The translations under genes were made by a program, and so were the position numbers. 64,000 bases of DNA, taken from positions 261,876,441 to 261,940,440 of the forward strand of contig NC_133666.1 of the NCBI RefSeq assembly GCF_037893015.1, written 5' to 3'. Position 1 is the first letter of the stretch. Every line of letters begins with the position of its first letter. This stretch comes from Macrotis lagotis. Its lineage: Eukaryota; Chordata; Mammalia; Peramelemorphia; Peramelidae. Under the pieces are notes generated by a model that did not search any database, was not told the origin of the DNA, and saw only the letters and a list, made by a program, of their open reading frames with translations. Shown piece by piece: positions 54,745-64,000 of the stretch.

Positions 54745-55598
54745 AGGAATTAACTTAAAATAAGAATAAGGCAGAGAAGGAGACATCTGAATTTTGTCTT
54801 TTAATCTCCCTTTTGCTAACCTTCCTTTAACATATTTAGGAAATAATTATTTCCTTTGGTGTCATTCCCCTTCCATGGAGAACTCCATGTTTTAGTAGAC
54901 TTTATGAGTTACTATGACCATGTGCTCTCTAAACACCTGCACCCCCACCCCAGCCCCACAATGTCTCTGAATTTAGGTGGGCAGCTTTCCTCTCTAATAG
55001 ACAGACATATGTTCATTACTAGAGGCAAACTGGAAACCTTACTAGCTTGGCAGGGCCTGCTGCAGCTTGTTCTCTACTGATAGAGCTTTCAAGAACTTGG
55101 CATCACCTTCCTGACAAGGTGAGATATAGCAATAGGCATAGGAGTGGAGAAAAATATGGAATGTTTTATGAATTTAAATACCCAATTCTATGGGGAGCAA
55201 TCCTATTTAAAGGATTTAGCAATAGTAAAGATTGTGGGTTTTACTATTGGTACAACTTATACTTGTTGTACTTTGGTAAAACTGGAAGTTAATTATTCTT
55301 CAGTGTTTCCAGATTTCTAAAAGCTACTTTCCTGAATATGTTCATCAGGGTTCCTTTAACTGGGGTTTAAGGAGCTTGGTTTTAAAAATGTTTTGATATC
55401 TCTTTTTCAATTTAATTGGTTTTCTTTGTAACAACATCTATTTATGCACTTAAAACATTAGTATAGGAAGGGGTCCATAGGTTTCATCTGTAGACTGTCC
55501 AAAGATGGGTTCTGATGCAAAAAGGCTAAGAACCTTTGTTTGGCTGTTCCCCTAGTCTCATTGTATGTTTTAAACCTTTGAAAGTTAGGAGACAAAGT
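54745..55598. other. Repeat-poor unassigned stretch
   Basis: No transposon, RNA gene or convincing coding region is recognised. Confidence 0.45.
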
Positions 55599-55601
55599 TT
55601 A

Positions 55602-55782
55602 TAGAATTTTAAAAATATATTTTTTCTTCTCCCCAATTACATGTAAAAACAAATTTCCATATTCATTTTTTACAAGTCTGAGTTCCAAAATTCTTTCCTT
55701 TACTCCTTGATAAGGCAAGCATTTTGATATGGATAATACATGTACAGTCATGTAAAACATATACTGTGAAAGAAAACAAAGT
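55602..55782 (-). mobile_element. L1 3'UTR fragment, antisense
   Basis: The stretch has 'ctccccaattacatgtaaaaac', 'tttttacaagtctgagttccaaa', 'ttgataaggcaagcattttgatat' and 'tactgtgaaagaaaacaaag'. Confidence 0.85.
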
Positions 55783-55784
55783 GA

Positions 55785-55925
55785 GATCATAGAATTAAAG
55801 GAGCATAGATTCTGAGTTGAAAAGGGGTTAAAAGGTCATTTACATTAGCTCACTCCTTTTCAGATGGAGAAACTGAGGTCCAAAGAGTTTAAGTGACTTG
55901 CCTAATGTCAGAGGTAGTGAACTGT
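55785..55925 (-). mobile_element. MIR SINE, antisense
   Basis: The stretch has 'gatcatagaattaaaggagc', 'cagatggagaaactgaggtccaaagag' and 'aagtgacttgcctaatgtcag'. Confidence 0.75.
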
Positions 55926-56047
55926 TTCCATGCTAGAATATAAGCATTTGAGTAGAGATCATTTTATTCTTTATAGTTTAATTTTAACACCTAGTGTCTG
56001 ATATGTAGCATGAACTTAATAAATATCTATTGCTGGACTGATTGACT
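55926..56047 (+). mobile_element. L2 LINE 3' end
   Basis: The stretch has 'tgctagaatataagcatttgag', 'tttaacacctagtgtctgatatgtag' and 'gaacttaataaatatctattgctgg'. Confidence 0.65.
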
Positions 56048-56214
56048 AGAAAGGTCAGATTTAAACTCAGTAGATGGTCTTAGACTGCTCCTTCCTATGG
56101 ATTAGCTCTGGAAAATGTTCCCTGGATGGCCCTAGTTCTGCTACAAGGCTCCTTCATAATTTCATGAGTCACAACATTGGTGATATCATCTGTTCTTCTC
56201 TACTCTCCTTTTTC
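56048..56214. other. Unassigned short stretch
   Basis: It is not recognised. Confidence 0.35.
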
Positions 56215-56471
56215 TTTGTTTTGTCTATTCATTTATTTTTTATTTAATTTTCATCCATATGCACATGTATAGTTACAAAATTTCCTTCCACCCTCTTTTC
56301 CTACCCCTCTCCCCTCAGCAGCGAACAGTCAGGTTAGCATTGTACATACATATTTTTGATAAATATGTTTACAAATTAGTTATTTTCAGTATGAGGAATT
56401 AGGATTAAGGAAAGAGATGCATAAGAGATACTTTTTATAGTGTTCATCAGATTTTGAAGGGTTGGGTTTGT

Positions 56472-56521
<50 letters not shown>

Positions 56522-56690
56522 TGTGATGAACACTATGTTTTGTTTTGTTTTCATTTTCTTCTTCTGGATGGGAATAGCATTGTCTATATCTGGTCTAATA
56601 CAGTTGTCCTAGCTCTCTGAACTGCTGAGAGGAGCTGCTTCCATTAAGGTTGATCATTTCACAGTGTTGTTTTTTACTAACCCTTTTTTA
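56215..56690 (-). mobile_element. L1 3' end, antisense, with an expanded (TG)n inside
   Basis: The stretch has 'ttcatccatatgcacatgtatag', 'ttacaaaatttccttccacc', 'gtgttcatcagattttgaagg', 'tggtctaatacagttgtcctagctc' and 'ggagctgcttccattaagg'. It is truncated at about 56690. Confidence 0.88.
56476..56525 (+). repeat. (GT)n microsatellite
   Basis: About 24 GT units, with one 'at' interruption near 56514. It is flanked by a 13-bp inverted repeat (56437-56449 and 56524-56536). Confidence 0.97.
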
Positions 56691-57932
56691 TCCTTAAGGA
56701 TAGAGATCTCCTAGAAGGTCCCACATATACACAAGAATGATGTTTTTTTTCTGGTAGTCATAGCTGAGTATTGTCTCTTATGAGTGAATAAATGACAAGA
56801 GTGCTCTAGGAGAACTCACTCACATGTTTTGCTCCTGATGAGGGTGTTTCTGACCATTCCATATGATTGATAGTTGAGTTGCCATTGGGAGCTCCCTTTC
56901 ATTACATAAGTCATAGAAATGCATTTTCTTTCCTGAGTAACTTTTACTTCCCTGGGTCAGTAGGTCCTGTTGTCAGATTGTGAAACCAATAGACTGAAAC
57001 AAGAAAAAAAAGGCAGAGTTAAGACTACAAAGAGCTTGACTGAAAGTTACCCCTTCAGGGGGAAAGCTTCAGAACACCAGCAAGCTACTTCTACAAGCTG
57101 GGAATTATTTATTTGTCATATGGGTTTTTTAAGCTTGTGTCTACTTTCTTTTGGTCTATGTATGTTCTACTGTAATTGTTACAGACTTTAGGTGGTGAAG
57201 AGTTCCCAATTCAAACAGAAATTTGTATATTTATGGCAGTATAACAAGGGAAGGAGGAAGAAACAGAAATTCCTTCCACAATGGTAGTGGCATGGGCATA
57301 GAAAAGGAGTAGCAGGGGTGGGGAAAGGATTAAAGGGAAGGAGTAAGGTTATGGTAAAAGTAAATGGTAAAAAATATAAATGTAAGATGGTAAAGAGTAA
57401 ATGCAAAAGTTAAAAAAAAATGGTAAAAGTGACATTGGGAAGTACTATACCAGACCATGAAGAGAGGAGGAACTGCTTATCCACAAGGGTCCCAGCTGCA
57501 CAAACAGTTTCTCAGTTTAGTGTAGACTGACTGACAATTGTCTTGATTCCCAGAGACATACAGGCGATCTAGTTTGGGGTGCAAGCAACAAATTATGTCA
57601 ACTGGGTGAGTGAGGTCCTTCATCTTTGACACCTTCAAGACTTCTATATTCTGGGTCCAATGTTTCTAGAAAACATGGCAATTTATAGAGACAACTTCAC
57701 CATATTCGAGTTGGAAATATTGTGGTTAATAGCTAATTAAGTAAAGCTAACTTACTGATATCAACCAATAGGCATGGAAAGAAACATACCAATGGGGGCT
57801 AATGATATATAGAATTAGAAAAGATAGCCCCCCCCCAAATTCTCAGATTAAGAAATCTTGGAGCCTTGAGGGCAAAATGTTTGGCTGTGTTGGTTGGTTA
57901 TTTGATTAAAGCTCAATTTAAATGAAAGTTAT
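56691..57932. other. Repeat-poor unassigned stretch
   Basis: No named repeat is recognised. 57340-57430 has repeated 'ggtaaaa(g/a)taaatg' text (an A/G/T-rich minisatellite-like patch). A C10 run lies at 57829-57838. Confidence 0.45.
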
Positions 57933-58098
57933 ATTTCATTTTTTGTCTTTCTTTTAGGTTTTTGCAAGGCAGTGGGGTTAAGTGGCTTGCCCAAGGCCAC
58001 ACAGCTAGGTAATTATTAGATGTCTGAGGCTGGATTTGAACTCAGGGACTCCTGACTCCAGGGCCTGTGCTCTATTCACTGTGCCACCTAGCTGCCCC
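57933..58098 (-). mobile_element. WSINE1-like SINE, antisense, with TSD
   Basis: This is a full antisense copy ending 'gccacctagctgcccc'. Target duplications are taaatgaaagttat (57919-57932) and taaatgaaagctat (58099-58112), with one mismatch. Confidence 0.95.
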
Positions 58099-58112
58099 TA
58101 AATGAAAGCTAT

Positions 58113-58785
58113 TATTGGAGTCTATAAAAGGGGGCAACTAAGCTGTTTTAGAAGGTTGCTGTATATTATAGAAAGATATTCAGATGTGAGCTATTATATG
58201 TTGATATGAATAATAATATTTGTTTCCCTATAGCCTCTAATTAGCTGGATTCCATGGGTTATGAACTTTTAAAAATTAGGAATGTGTTCATATCATCTCC
58301 TGTACATAATACTATCAACTATGCTAAGTTACTATAACTAAGCCATTGAGTTCTCTTTGATTTAGGTGGGCAGCTTTCATTTACCAACTCTGTTTTGCTA
58401 CTTATCTGTAGGTAAATCGCTTGACCTTCTTAAGTTCTAACTCCTGTTCTTCAAAAAATGAGAGTATTGAATAAAATGGCTTTTAAGTTCTCTTCTAGCC
58501 ATGACATTTGTTCTTATGGACACCTCCTTTCATTCCAATCTGTGGAAGTAATGATCCTCCTATGTGTTCCATATTCCTTTTTTCTCTCATGGTCCAAGGC
58601 CTCAAAAACTATCTGGTCTCTCTTACCATTTCTTTACAATCTAATGGGTTTAGGTTATTCTCCTTCTTAACATTGGTGGACTCTTGTTCAGTACTTTCTT
58701 TATTCCAATACTGATATGTTTCTTGGCTGGAAAATGAACTCAGGTCAATCAATTAGAATAGATTGTACATTCCCTACCATGGCAG
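58113..58785. other. Unassigned stretch
   Basis: No gene is seen. 58370-58700 has 'ggtaaatcgcttgacc' and similar text that may be a very decayed SINE. Confidence 0.4.
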
Positions 58786-58789
58786 ACTC

Positions 58790-58970
58790 ATGAGATGATA
58801 GGATCCAAGATAAAGAACTAGAAAGGAGGTCATTCAATTCAACCCTATCAATTTTATGGACCAGGAATTAGGGCCCACAAAAGCTAAGTGTTAGATCAAG
58901 GTCATACAAACAGGATTTGAACCCAGGTTCTATTAGTCAAAAATCAGTGCTCTTTTCATTCTCCCATAGT
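58790..58970 (-). mobile_element. MIR SINE, antisense
   Basis: The stretch has 'gaactagaaaggaggtcattcaattcaacc', 'ttttatggaccaggaatta', 'gatttgaacccaggttctatt' and 'atcagtgctcttttc'. Confidence 0.78.
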
Positions 58971-58974
58971 GTGA

Positions 58975-59185
58975 AGAAATAGCATGGTGAAAGAATAGAA
59001 TAGATCACCAGACTTAAAGTCAAGAAAGATCTGGGTTTGAGTTCCATTTCTGAACACGGACCTCTCATATATACTCTCTGAATTTCATTTTTCCCATCTG
59101 TGTAATGGGGATAATAATGCCTGGAGCACTTGTATCATAAAGTTAATTTAGGGATGAGGTAATGAATTTAAATTTGTATTAAAAA
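58975..59185 (+). mobile_element. MIR SINE, sense, back-to-back with the preceding MIR
   Basis: The stretch has 'agcatggtgaaagaatagaa', 'gatctgggtttgagttcc', 'tgtgtaatggggataataatgcc' and 'gggatgaggtaatgaa'. Confidence 0.78.
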
Positions 59186-59550
59186 TTGAGTTTTGTTCAA
59201 ATGCTTTCTGTCATTAAACTTCTTTCCTCTTGAGGACTATCCTCTGAGAATTTCAGATAATGTCTTCAAAATGATAAAGTATGTATCTTTCTTGTATCTA
59301 GTAACTCAAGGATCTATCTTCCAAAATAAGTTATTTGATTATTTTTTTGTTTTTACATCAACCTTATTTCTCCACATATCCTCTCACCCTCAACATTATC
59401 CAGAGAATTTTGTAACAAAGGATAAAACGAGGGGAAAGAGATTTTCAGCAAAACTAATCAACCCAGCAGTTATCTGCCACTACTTGCAGGGCTTCACATC
59501 CTAGTTTCCCATTTCTGCAATAAAGAAAGGGAAGCACATTTTTTTTATCT
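59186..59550. other. Unassigned stretch
   Basis: A 103-codon plus-strand frame (59193-59504) is open, but I recognise no family, signal or domain in it. Chance openness is likely. Confidence 0.4.
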
Positions 59551-59554
59551 TGTC

Positions 59555-60170
59555 TTTAGAGTCAAACTTATATATTGCAATTACATAGCATTTCATTTCA
59601 TTTATTTTTAGTTGTTATTCTTGTTATAGTCATTCTGTATATTATTTTCTGAATCTGCTTATGTTGCTTTGGATTTTCTCATATAATTCTTCCTATGGAT
59701 TACTTCTTATGGTGCAGAATATTCTATTATATTCATTTGATACATTGTCATTCTTCAGTTGAGGAACATCTTTGTTTCCATTTCTAAGCTATTTTAAAAA
59801 GCACTCATTTAAATGTTTTGGTACATATGGAATTTGAATCTTGGACTTTTTGAGGATTATCTTTCTAGCAGTGAAATCTCATGATTAAAACACATGGGCA
59901 TTTTAATTGTTTTCTTGGCATTATTCCAAATTGCTTTAAAAATGTTTATACCTATTCACAGCTCCACCAATAATGAATTGGTGTGCCTGCTTTTCTAAAA
60001 CCTTGCCATCATTCATGTTGGTGTTTGGTAGGTGGTTTGGACCTAGAAATGTGACAGCATTAATTTTTAGATTGTATTATTTCTGAAATTCTAGTGCTGT
60101 TCAGGAAGAATTTTATTTATTGTTCTTGAATAATGATATTCTTTTTATTAAAATTGGTGCTATTAATAGG
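59555..60170 (-). mobile_element. L1 3' segment of a second twin-primed insertion
   Basis: The antisense 3'UTR and ORF2 C-terminal text is in order: 'tcttcagttgaggaacatc', 'ttttggtacatatggaatttg', 'ggcattattccaaattgc', 'cagctccaccaataatgaattgg'. It reaches about the RYHLTP-coding region near 60060-60110. Confidence 0.72.
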
Positions 60171-60199
60171 GATACACTTTGAACTGATTTTCTAGAAGT

Positions 60200-61444
60200 G
60201 TGATTAGGTTACATCAATAATAAATCAATAAAAATAATCATCTAAGAAAAATAAATTGAATGAAGTAAAATAGGGAATAAGAAAAGAAAGGTATCTCTCT
60301 TTACAGATTATATGACGTCATACTTAGAGAAACTTAGAGAATTGACTAAAATATTAAAAAAAAACAAATTTAGCAAAGATTTAGCAAATTTAGCAAAGAT
60401 GCAGTATATAAAACAAATCCAAATAAATCATCAGCATTTCTATATATTACCAACAAATTTCAGTAGGAAGAGAGAGAAAGAGAAATTCCTTTTAAAAGAA
60501 CTGCTGACAAAATAAAATACTTGGTAGTCTACCTGCCAAAACAAACCCAGGAACTATATGAACTAAATTATAAAGCACTTTTCATACAAATAAAGACAGA
60601 TCTAAATAACTGGAGAAATATTAATAATTCATGGGTAGGTCAAGCCAATATAATAAAATGACAATTCTACCTAAATAAATTTACTTATACATTGCCCTAT
60701 CAATCAAGCTAGCAATATTTTTTTTAAGTTAGAAAACATAATAACAGAATCTGGAAGAACAAAAGGTCATGGTTATCAGGGGATAATCTCATTAATATGA
60801 GGAAAATATGAAGGAAGGCACTTTGGTAATACCAGATTTCAAACTATATTGCAAAGTAATAATCATGAAAACTATCTGGTACTGAGTGATGGATGAATGG
60901 AAATGATATAGAATAATAAATAACCATAATACCCTAGTTTTGATAAACTCAAAGGTCCAAGTTTGGATGGATAAGAATTCACTATATGACAAAAATTGCT
61001 AGGGAAAACTGAAAAACAGTTTGACAAAAACTTGTTATAGGCCAACATGTTGCATTATACACAAGATAAGATAAAAAAATGGACACATGATTTATATATA
61101 AAGGGAGAAGTTAGCAAATTAAAGGAACATGGAAAATTTTACCTATCAGAGTTATGGAGAAAGGAAGAATTTATAACTAAACAAGAGATAGAGAGACTCA
61201 CAGGAAGTAAATAGAATAATTTTGAGGAAATGAAATTAAAAAATTTTTGTATAAACAAAACCAGGGTAGTCAAGATTAGAATGAAAATAAGAAAGTGGTA
61301 AAAAAGTTTTACAGATAATTTCCCTGATAAAGGCATCATTTCTCAAGTGTATAGAGAATCAAGTTAAATTTATAAAAATATGAGTTTGACAAATAGTCAG
61401 AGGATATGTCAGAGGCAATTTTCAGAAGAAGTCAAAGCTATCTG
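60200..61444 (+). mobile_element. L1 ORF2 segment, inverted relative to 59555-60170
   Basis: Sense ORF2 text: the RT active-site region (60300), 'atcatcagcatttctatatatta', 'aaaatacttggtagtctacc', 'ctaaataactggagaaatatt' and 'ggtcaagccaatataataaaatg', through to 'ttttcagaagaagtcaaagctatctg' at 61444. Its L1 end coordinate sits just upstream of where 59555-60170 begins in the L1, which is the twin-priming arrangement when viewed on the minus strand. Confidence 0.78.
60300..60515 (+). pseudogene. L1 RT active-site remnant (FADD changed to FTDY)
   Basis: The frame through 60300-60311 reads F-T-D-Y-M where L1 reverse transcriptases have F-A-D-D-M. The second catalytic aspartate is Tyr, so this copy is dead. 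The open piece continues MTSYLEKLRELTKIL, then HQHFYILPTNFSRKRE, matching the L1 region after the active site. Confidence 0.75.
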
Positions 61445-64000
61445 TTTTTGTTGTCATTGTTTTGTTGTCTCTAACTCTCCATGTCCCCATGGATTATACC
61501 ATATCAGCCTTTTCTTTCCTCTATTATCTCTCCAGGTCTATCTAAGCTCATGTGTGCTGCTTTTATGACTATCTAGCCATCTCATCCTCTGCCATCCTAT
61601 TTTCCATTTCCCTTCATTCAATCTTTCCCAACATTAAGGTCTTTTTCAATGAGTTTCGTTATATGGCCAAATTATTAAAGCTTCACTTTTAATATTTGAC
61701 TTCCAGTGAATAGTTTGTATTAATTTAAGTATTGACTGATTTGCTCTCCTTGCTGTTCAGGGGACTCTCAAAACTCTTTTTCTGCACAGCAGTTTGAGTG
61801 CTGATAGTGTAGTGCCCACCTTTACTTCTAGTCCATTCTCACATCCGAACATCACTACTGAAAAGACCTATACAGACCTTTGTTGGTAAAGTGCTGTTTC
61901 TGCTTTTTTAGAATGCTTCTAGATTTGCCAAAACTTTACTTCTAAGGAGCAAGTGTCTTAATTTTATGACTGTAGCGGTCATCTGCACTGATCTTTGATC
62001 CCAAGACTACAAAATCTGACAGTGTTCCCTTTCTTCTCCTTTTTTGCCAGAAAGTGATGGAACCATTTGCCATGATCCACGATCTTAGTTTCTGGAAGCT
62101 TTCTTCTTCACTTTCTTCTTCATCACCCATTCTTCTTCACTTTCTATTATCAGAGTGGAATTGTATGCATAACTGAGATTGTTATTTCTCCCAGCAGCCT
62201 TAATTTTGATTTTTAATTTATCCAGTATGATTTTGCATGATGTACTCTGAATATAAATTAAATTAAAGGTGATAATATATGACCTTATCGCATTCTTTAT
62301 CCAGTCTTAATTAAATGTTACATGTTTGACTTAGTGGTTGCTTCTTGGCCTGCATAGAGGTTCCTCAGCAGACAAATAAGATAATCTGGTACCCCCATCT
62401 CTGAGAACTTGCCACATGTTTTGTGATCTACACAGTCAAAGCTTTTAGTGTAGACAATAAAGAAGAAGTAGATGTTTTTCTGGTACTCCATTGCTTTTTT
62501 CCCACAATAAAGATAATATTGGCAATTTGATTTCTAGTACTCTGCCTCTTTGAAAATTAGCCTGTTCTTTTGCTAATTCTTAGTCCCATGGTGCTGAAGC
62601 CTACCTTGCTGAATCTTAAGCATAAATTAGCTGTCATGTGAAATGAGCACTTTTTTTGGTATTTTAAACATTCCTTGGGATTGCCATTCTTTAAGATTGG
62701 AATGTAAACTGATCTATTCCATTCTAGTGACCACTGTAGAGCTTTCTAAATTTGATATCATATTAAGTGCAGTCTTTTAAAAGCATCATCTTTTAGGATT
62801 TTATAGATTCTATTTGTCTTCTTGCTAGCAATGCTTCTTTCTTAAGGTCCACTTGATTTCATTCTCTAGGATGACTGACTCTATATCAGTCTATTGTGAT
62901 TATCAGTTATGTGAAGCTCCATCTTGTATAGTTCTCTGAATTTTTGTTATCTTTTACTTTCCTACTTCTGTGAAGTTCCTATAATTTTTGTCTTTATTAT
63001 ACACATTTTGGCATATCTTGATATCTCTATTTTTTTTTGCAAGGCAATGGGGTTAAATAACTTGCCCAAGGTAAAATAGCTAGGCAATTATTGTCTGAGG
63101 CTGGCTTTGAAAGCAGGTCCTCCTGACTCCAGGGCCTGTGTTCTATCCACTGTGCCACCTAGCTGCCCCAATATCTCCAATTTTTAAAGAGATCTCTATT
63201 CCATTCTTATCAGCCAAAGTTTTCTTTGATTTATTTTCATTTGCTCATTTAAGAAAATCTTTTTATCTTTCCATGCTATACATTGGAATTCTGCATGCAG
63301 TTAGGTTCATCTTTCCCTTTTTTCTTTCTCTTTTCCCTTTCTTTCTTTCCTCAGCTATTTGAAAACCTCATTAGGCAGACAATTTAGTTTTTAGCTCTTC
63401 TTTTTCAGTGGAATGTTTTTTTGTTGCTGCCACCGATTCAGTATTTCAAATCTCTGTCTATAGTCCTGCAGGCACTTTATCTACCAGATCTAATTCCTTA
63501 AATCTATTCATTACCTCCACTTCATATTAATAAAGGATGTTATTAAGGTCACATCTTTATGGTCTGATGCTTTACCCCACTTTCTTCAATTTAAGACTGA
63601 GTTTTGTAATAATAAGTTTATGATCTAAGCCAGTCAGTTCCAGACCTTGCTGAATAGAGCTTTTCCACCCTTGGAGGCAAAATATGTAATCAATTTGATT
63701 TCAGTATTGACCATATGATGATGTCTATCTGTGGAGTTGCCTTTTGAATTTTTGAAAAAGAATGATATGACCAGCAAGTTATCTTGAGAAAAATTTTCAA
63801 GGTCAAACTTGCCTGTTATTCAATTATTTTTTATTACCTAGATTGTATTAAATGTTGTTCTCTAGATTTCTTTTCATTTTACTATACCAGTGAGGCTTAC
63901 TTTCTCTGAACCTGATACAAAATTTGGCCAACTAATTTTTTAATATACTTTATGAATTTCCTCTACTTCTGGTTAGTGTTTTAGTTGCTCAGTTCTTCTG
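61445..64000 (-). mobile_element. BovB-like RTE LINE, antisense, running off the window end
   Basis: Minus-strand reading from 64000 downward gives decayed endonuclease text (for example around 63560-63720: 'atgatctaagccagtcagttcc', 'aatcaatttgatttcagtattgacc'). Reverse-transcriptase text follows (62430-62900: 'gatctacacagtcaaagc', 'ggattgccattctttaagattgg', 'catcatcttttaggatttt'), and then a 3' end at 61445 ('ttgttgtctctaactctccatg'). This is the order of the RTE/BovB LINE, whose protein carries an endonuclease and a reverse transcriptase and supplies MAR1-type SINEs. Many stops and frameshifts are present, and one SINE is inserted at 63032. Confidence 0.82.
63032..63169 (-). mobile_element. 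WSINE1-like SINE inserted in the RTE, antisense
   Basis: The stretch has 'gcaaggcaatggggttaaat', 'agctaggcaattattgtctg' and 'gccacctagctgcccc'. The flanking text atatctct (63021) and atatctcc (63170) is a probable target duplication. Confidence 0.92.

Noticed and set aside
1..64000. A new multi-gene biological system (defence, biosynthetic or signalling)
   Set aside because: There are no intact genes in the window. What stands out is transposon structure, not a gene system.

Overview
The window is AT-rich, repeat-dominated vertebrate DNA. It is almost certainly from a marsupial, and an Australidelphian one such as a dasyurid is my best guess (inference). The reasons are: (i) ten copies of a tRNA-derived SINE of the marsupial WSINE1/SINE1 type with very recognisable internal text; (ii) many copies of a second tRNA-derived SINE with an RTE-type tail (MAR1-like); (iii) marsupial-type LINE-1 3' ends and ORF1/ORF2 remnants; (iv) a BovB-like RTE LINE; (v) a background of old MIR, L2 and L3-like repeats. 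I found no host protein-coding gene, no functional RNA gene, no CRISPR array and no prokaryotic or phage feature. All open frames are short and are either LINE debris, simple-repeat artefacts or chance frames.

Layout. 1-952 is the 3' end of a plus-strand L1. 953-6500 holds MIR and MAR1 copies, a 185-bp hAT-like DNA element with an 8-bp target duplication (2980-3164), and unassigned sequence. 6554-8278 is a minus-strand L1 that split an older SINE. 8600-17660 is mostly old SINEs, an L1 3' end carrying two perfect hairpins (11001-11052), and unassigned DNA. 17680-19800 is a minus-strand L1 with two SINE insertions. 19800-23400 holds L2, MIR and SINE copies plus a mostly unassigned block. 23420-29720 is an old minus-strand L1 split by a 3.8-kb L1-derived element (24332-28124) that carries ORF1 but lacks most of ORF2 (HAL1-like). 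30510-32000 is an ancient repeat. 32812-35333 is a second HAL1-like element inserted inside a MIR. 35884-44190 is a nearly full-length, decayed minus-strand L1 with both ORFs, three SINE insertions, an internal duplication and one unassigned insert.

45240-47015 is an L1 with a 5' inversion (twin priming), itself interrupted by the 3' end of a different LINE that has a C-terminal zinc-finger-like motif. 47232-47464 is a 7SL (SRP) RNA retropseudogene. 47530-48500 is another L1 piece. 48500-58800 holds MIRs, microsatellites, a 270-bp pyrimidine tract and the longest repeat-poor blocks (52700-54600, 54740-55600, 56690-57930). 59555-61444 is a second 5'-inverted L1, and 61445-64000 is a BovB-like RTE LINE that runs off the end of the window.

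How the parts relate. The window shows both partners of two LINE/SINE tail-sharing pairs: MAR1-type SINEs with the RTE at 61445-64000, and the 'gaggacca'-tailed SINEs with the LINE at 45478-46256. The L1s presumably supplied the machinery for the HAL1-like elements, the poly(A)-type SINEs and the 7SL copy. All ten WSINE1-like SINEs and most L1s lie on the minus strand, which would fit an intron of a plus-strand gene or plain chance. Repeat family names are from recognition of consensus text, not from a database search. Boundaries not marked by target-site duplications are approximate (tens of bases).
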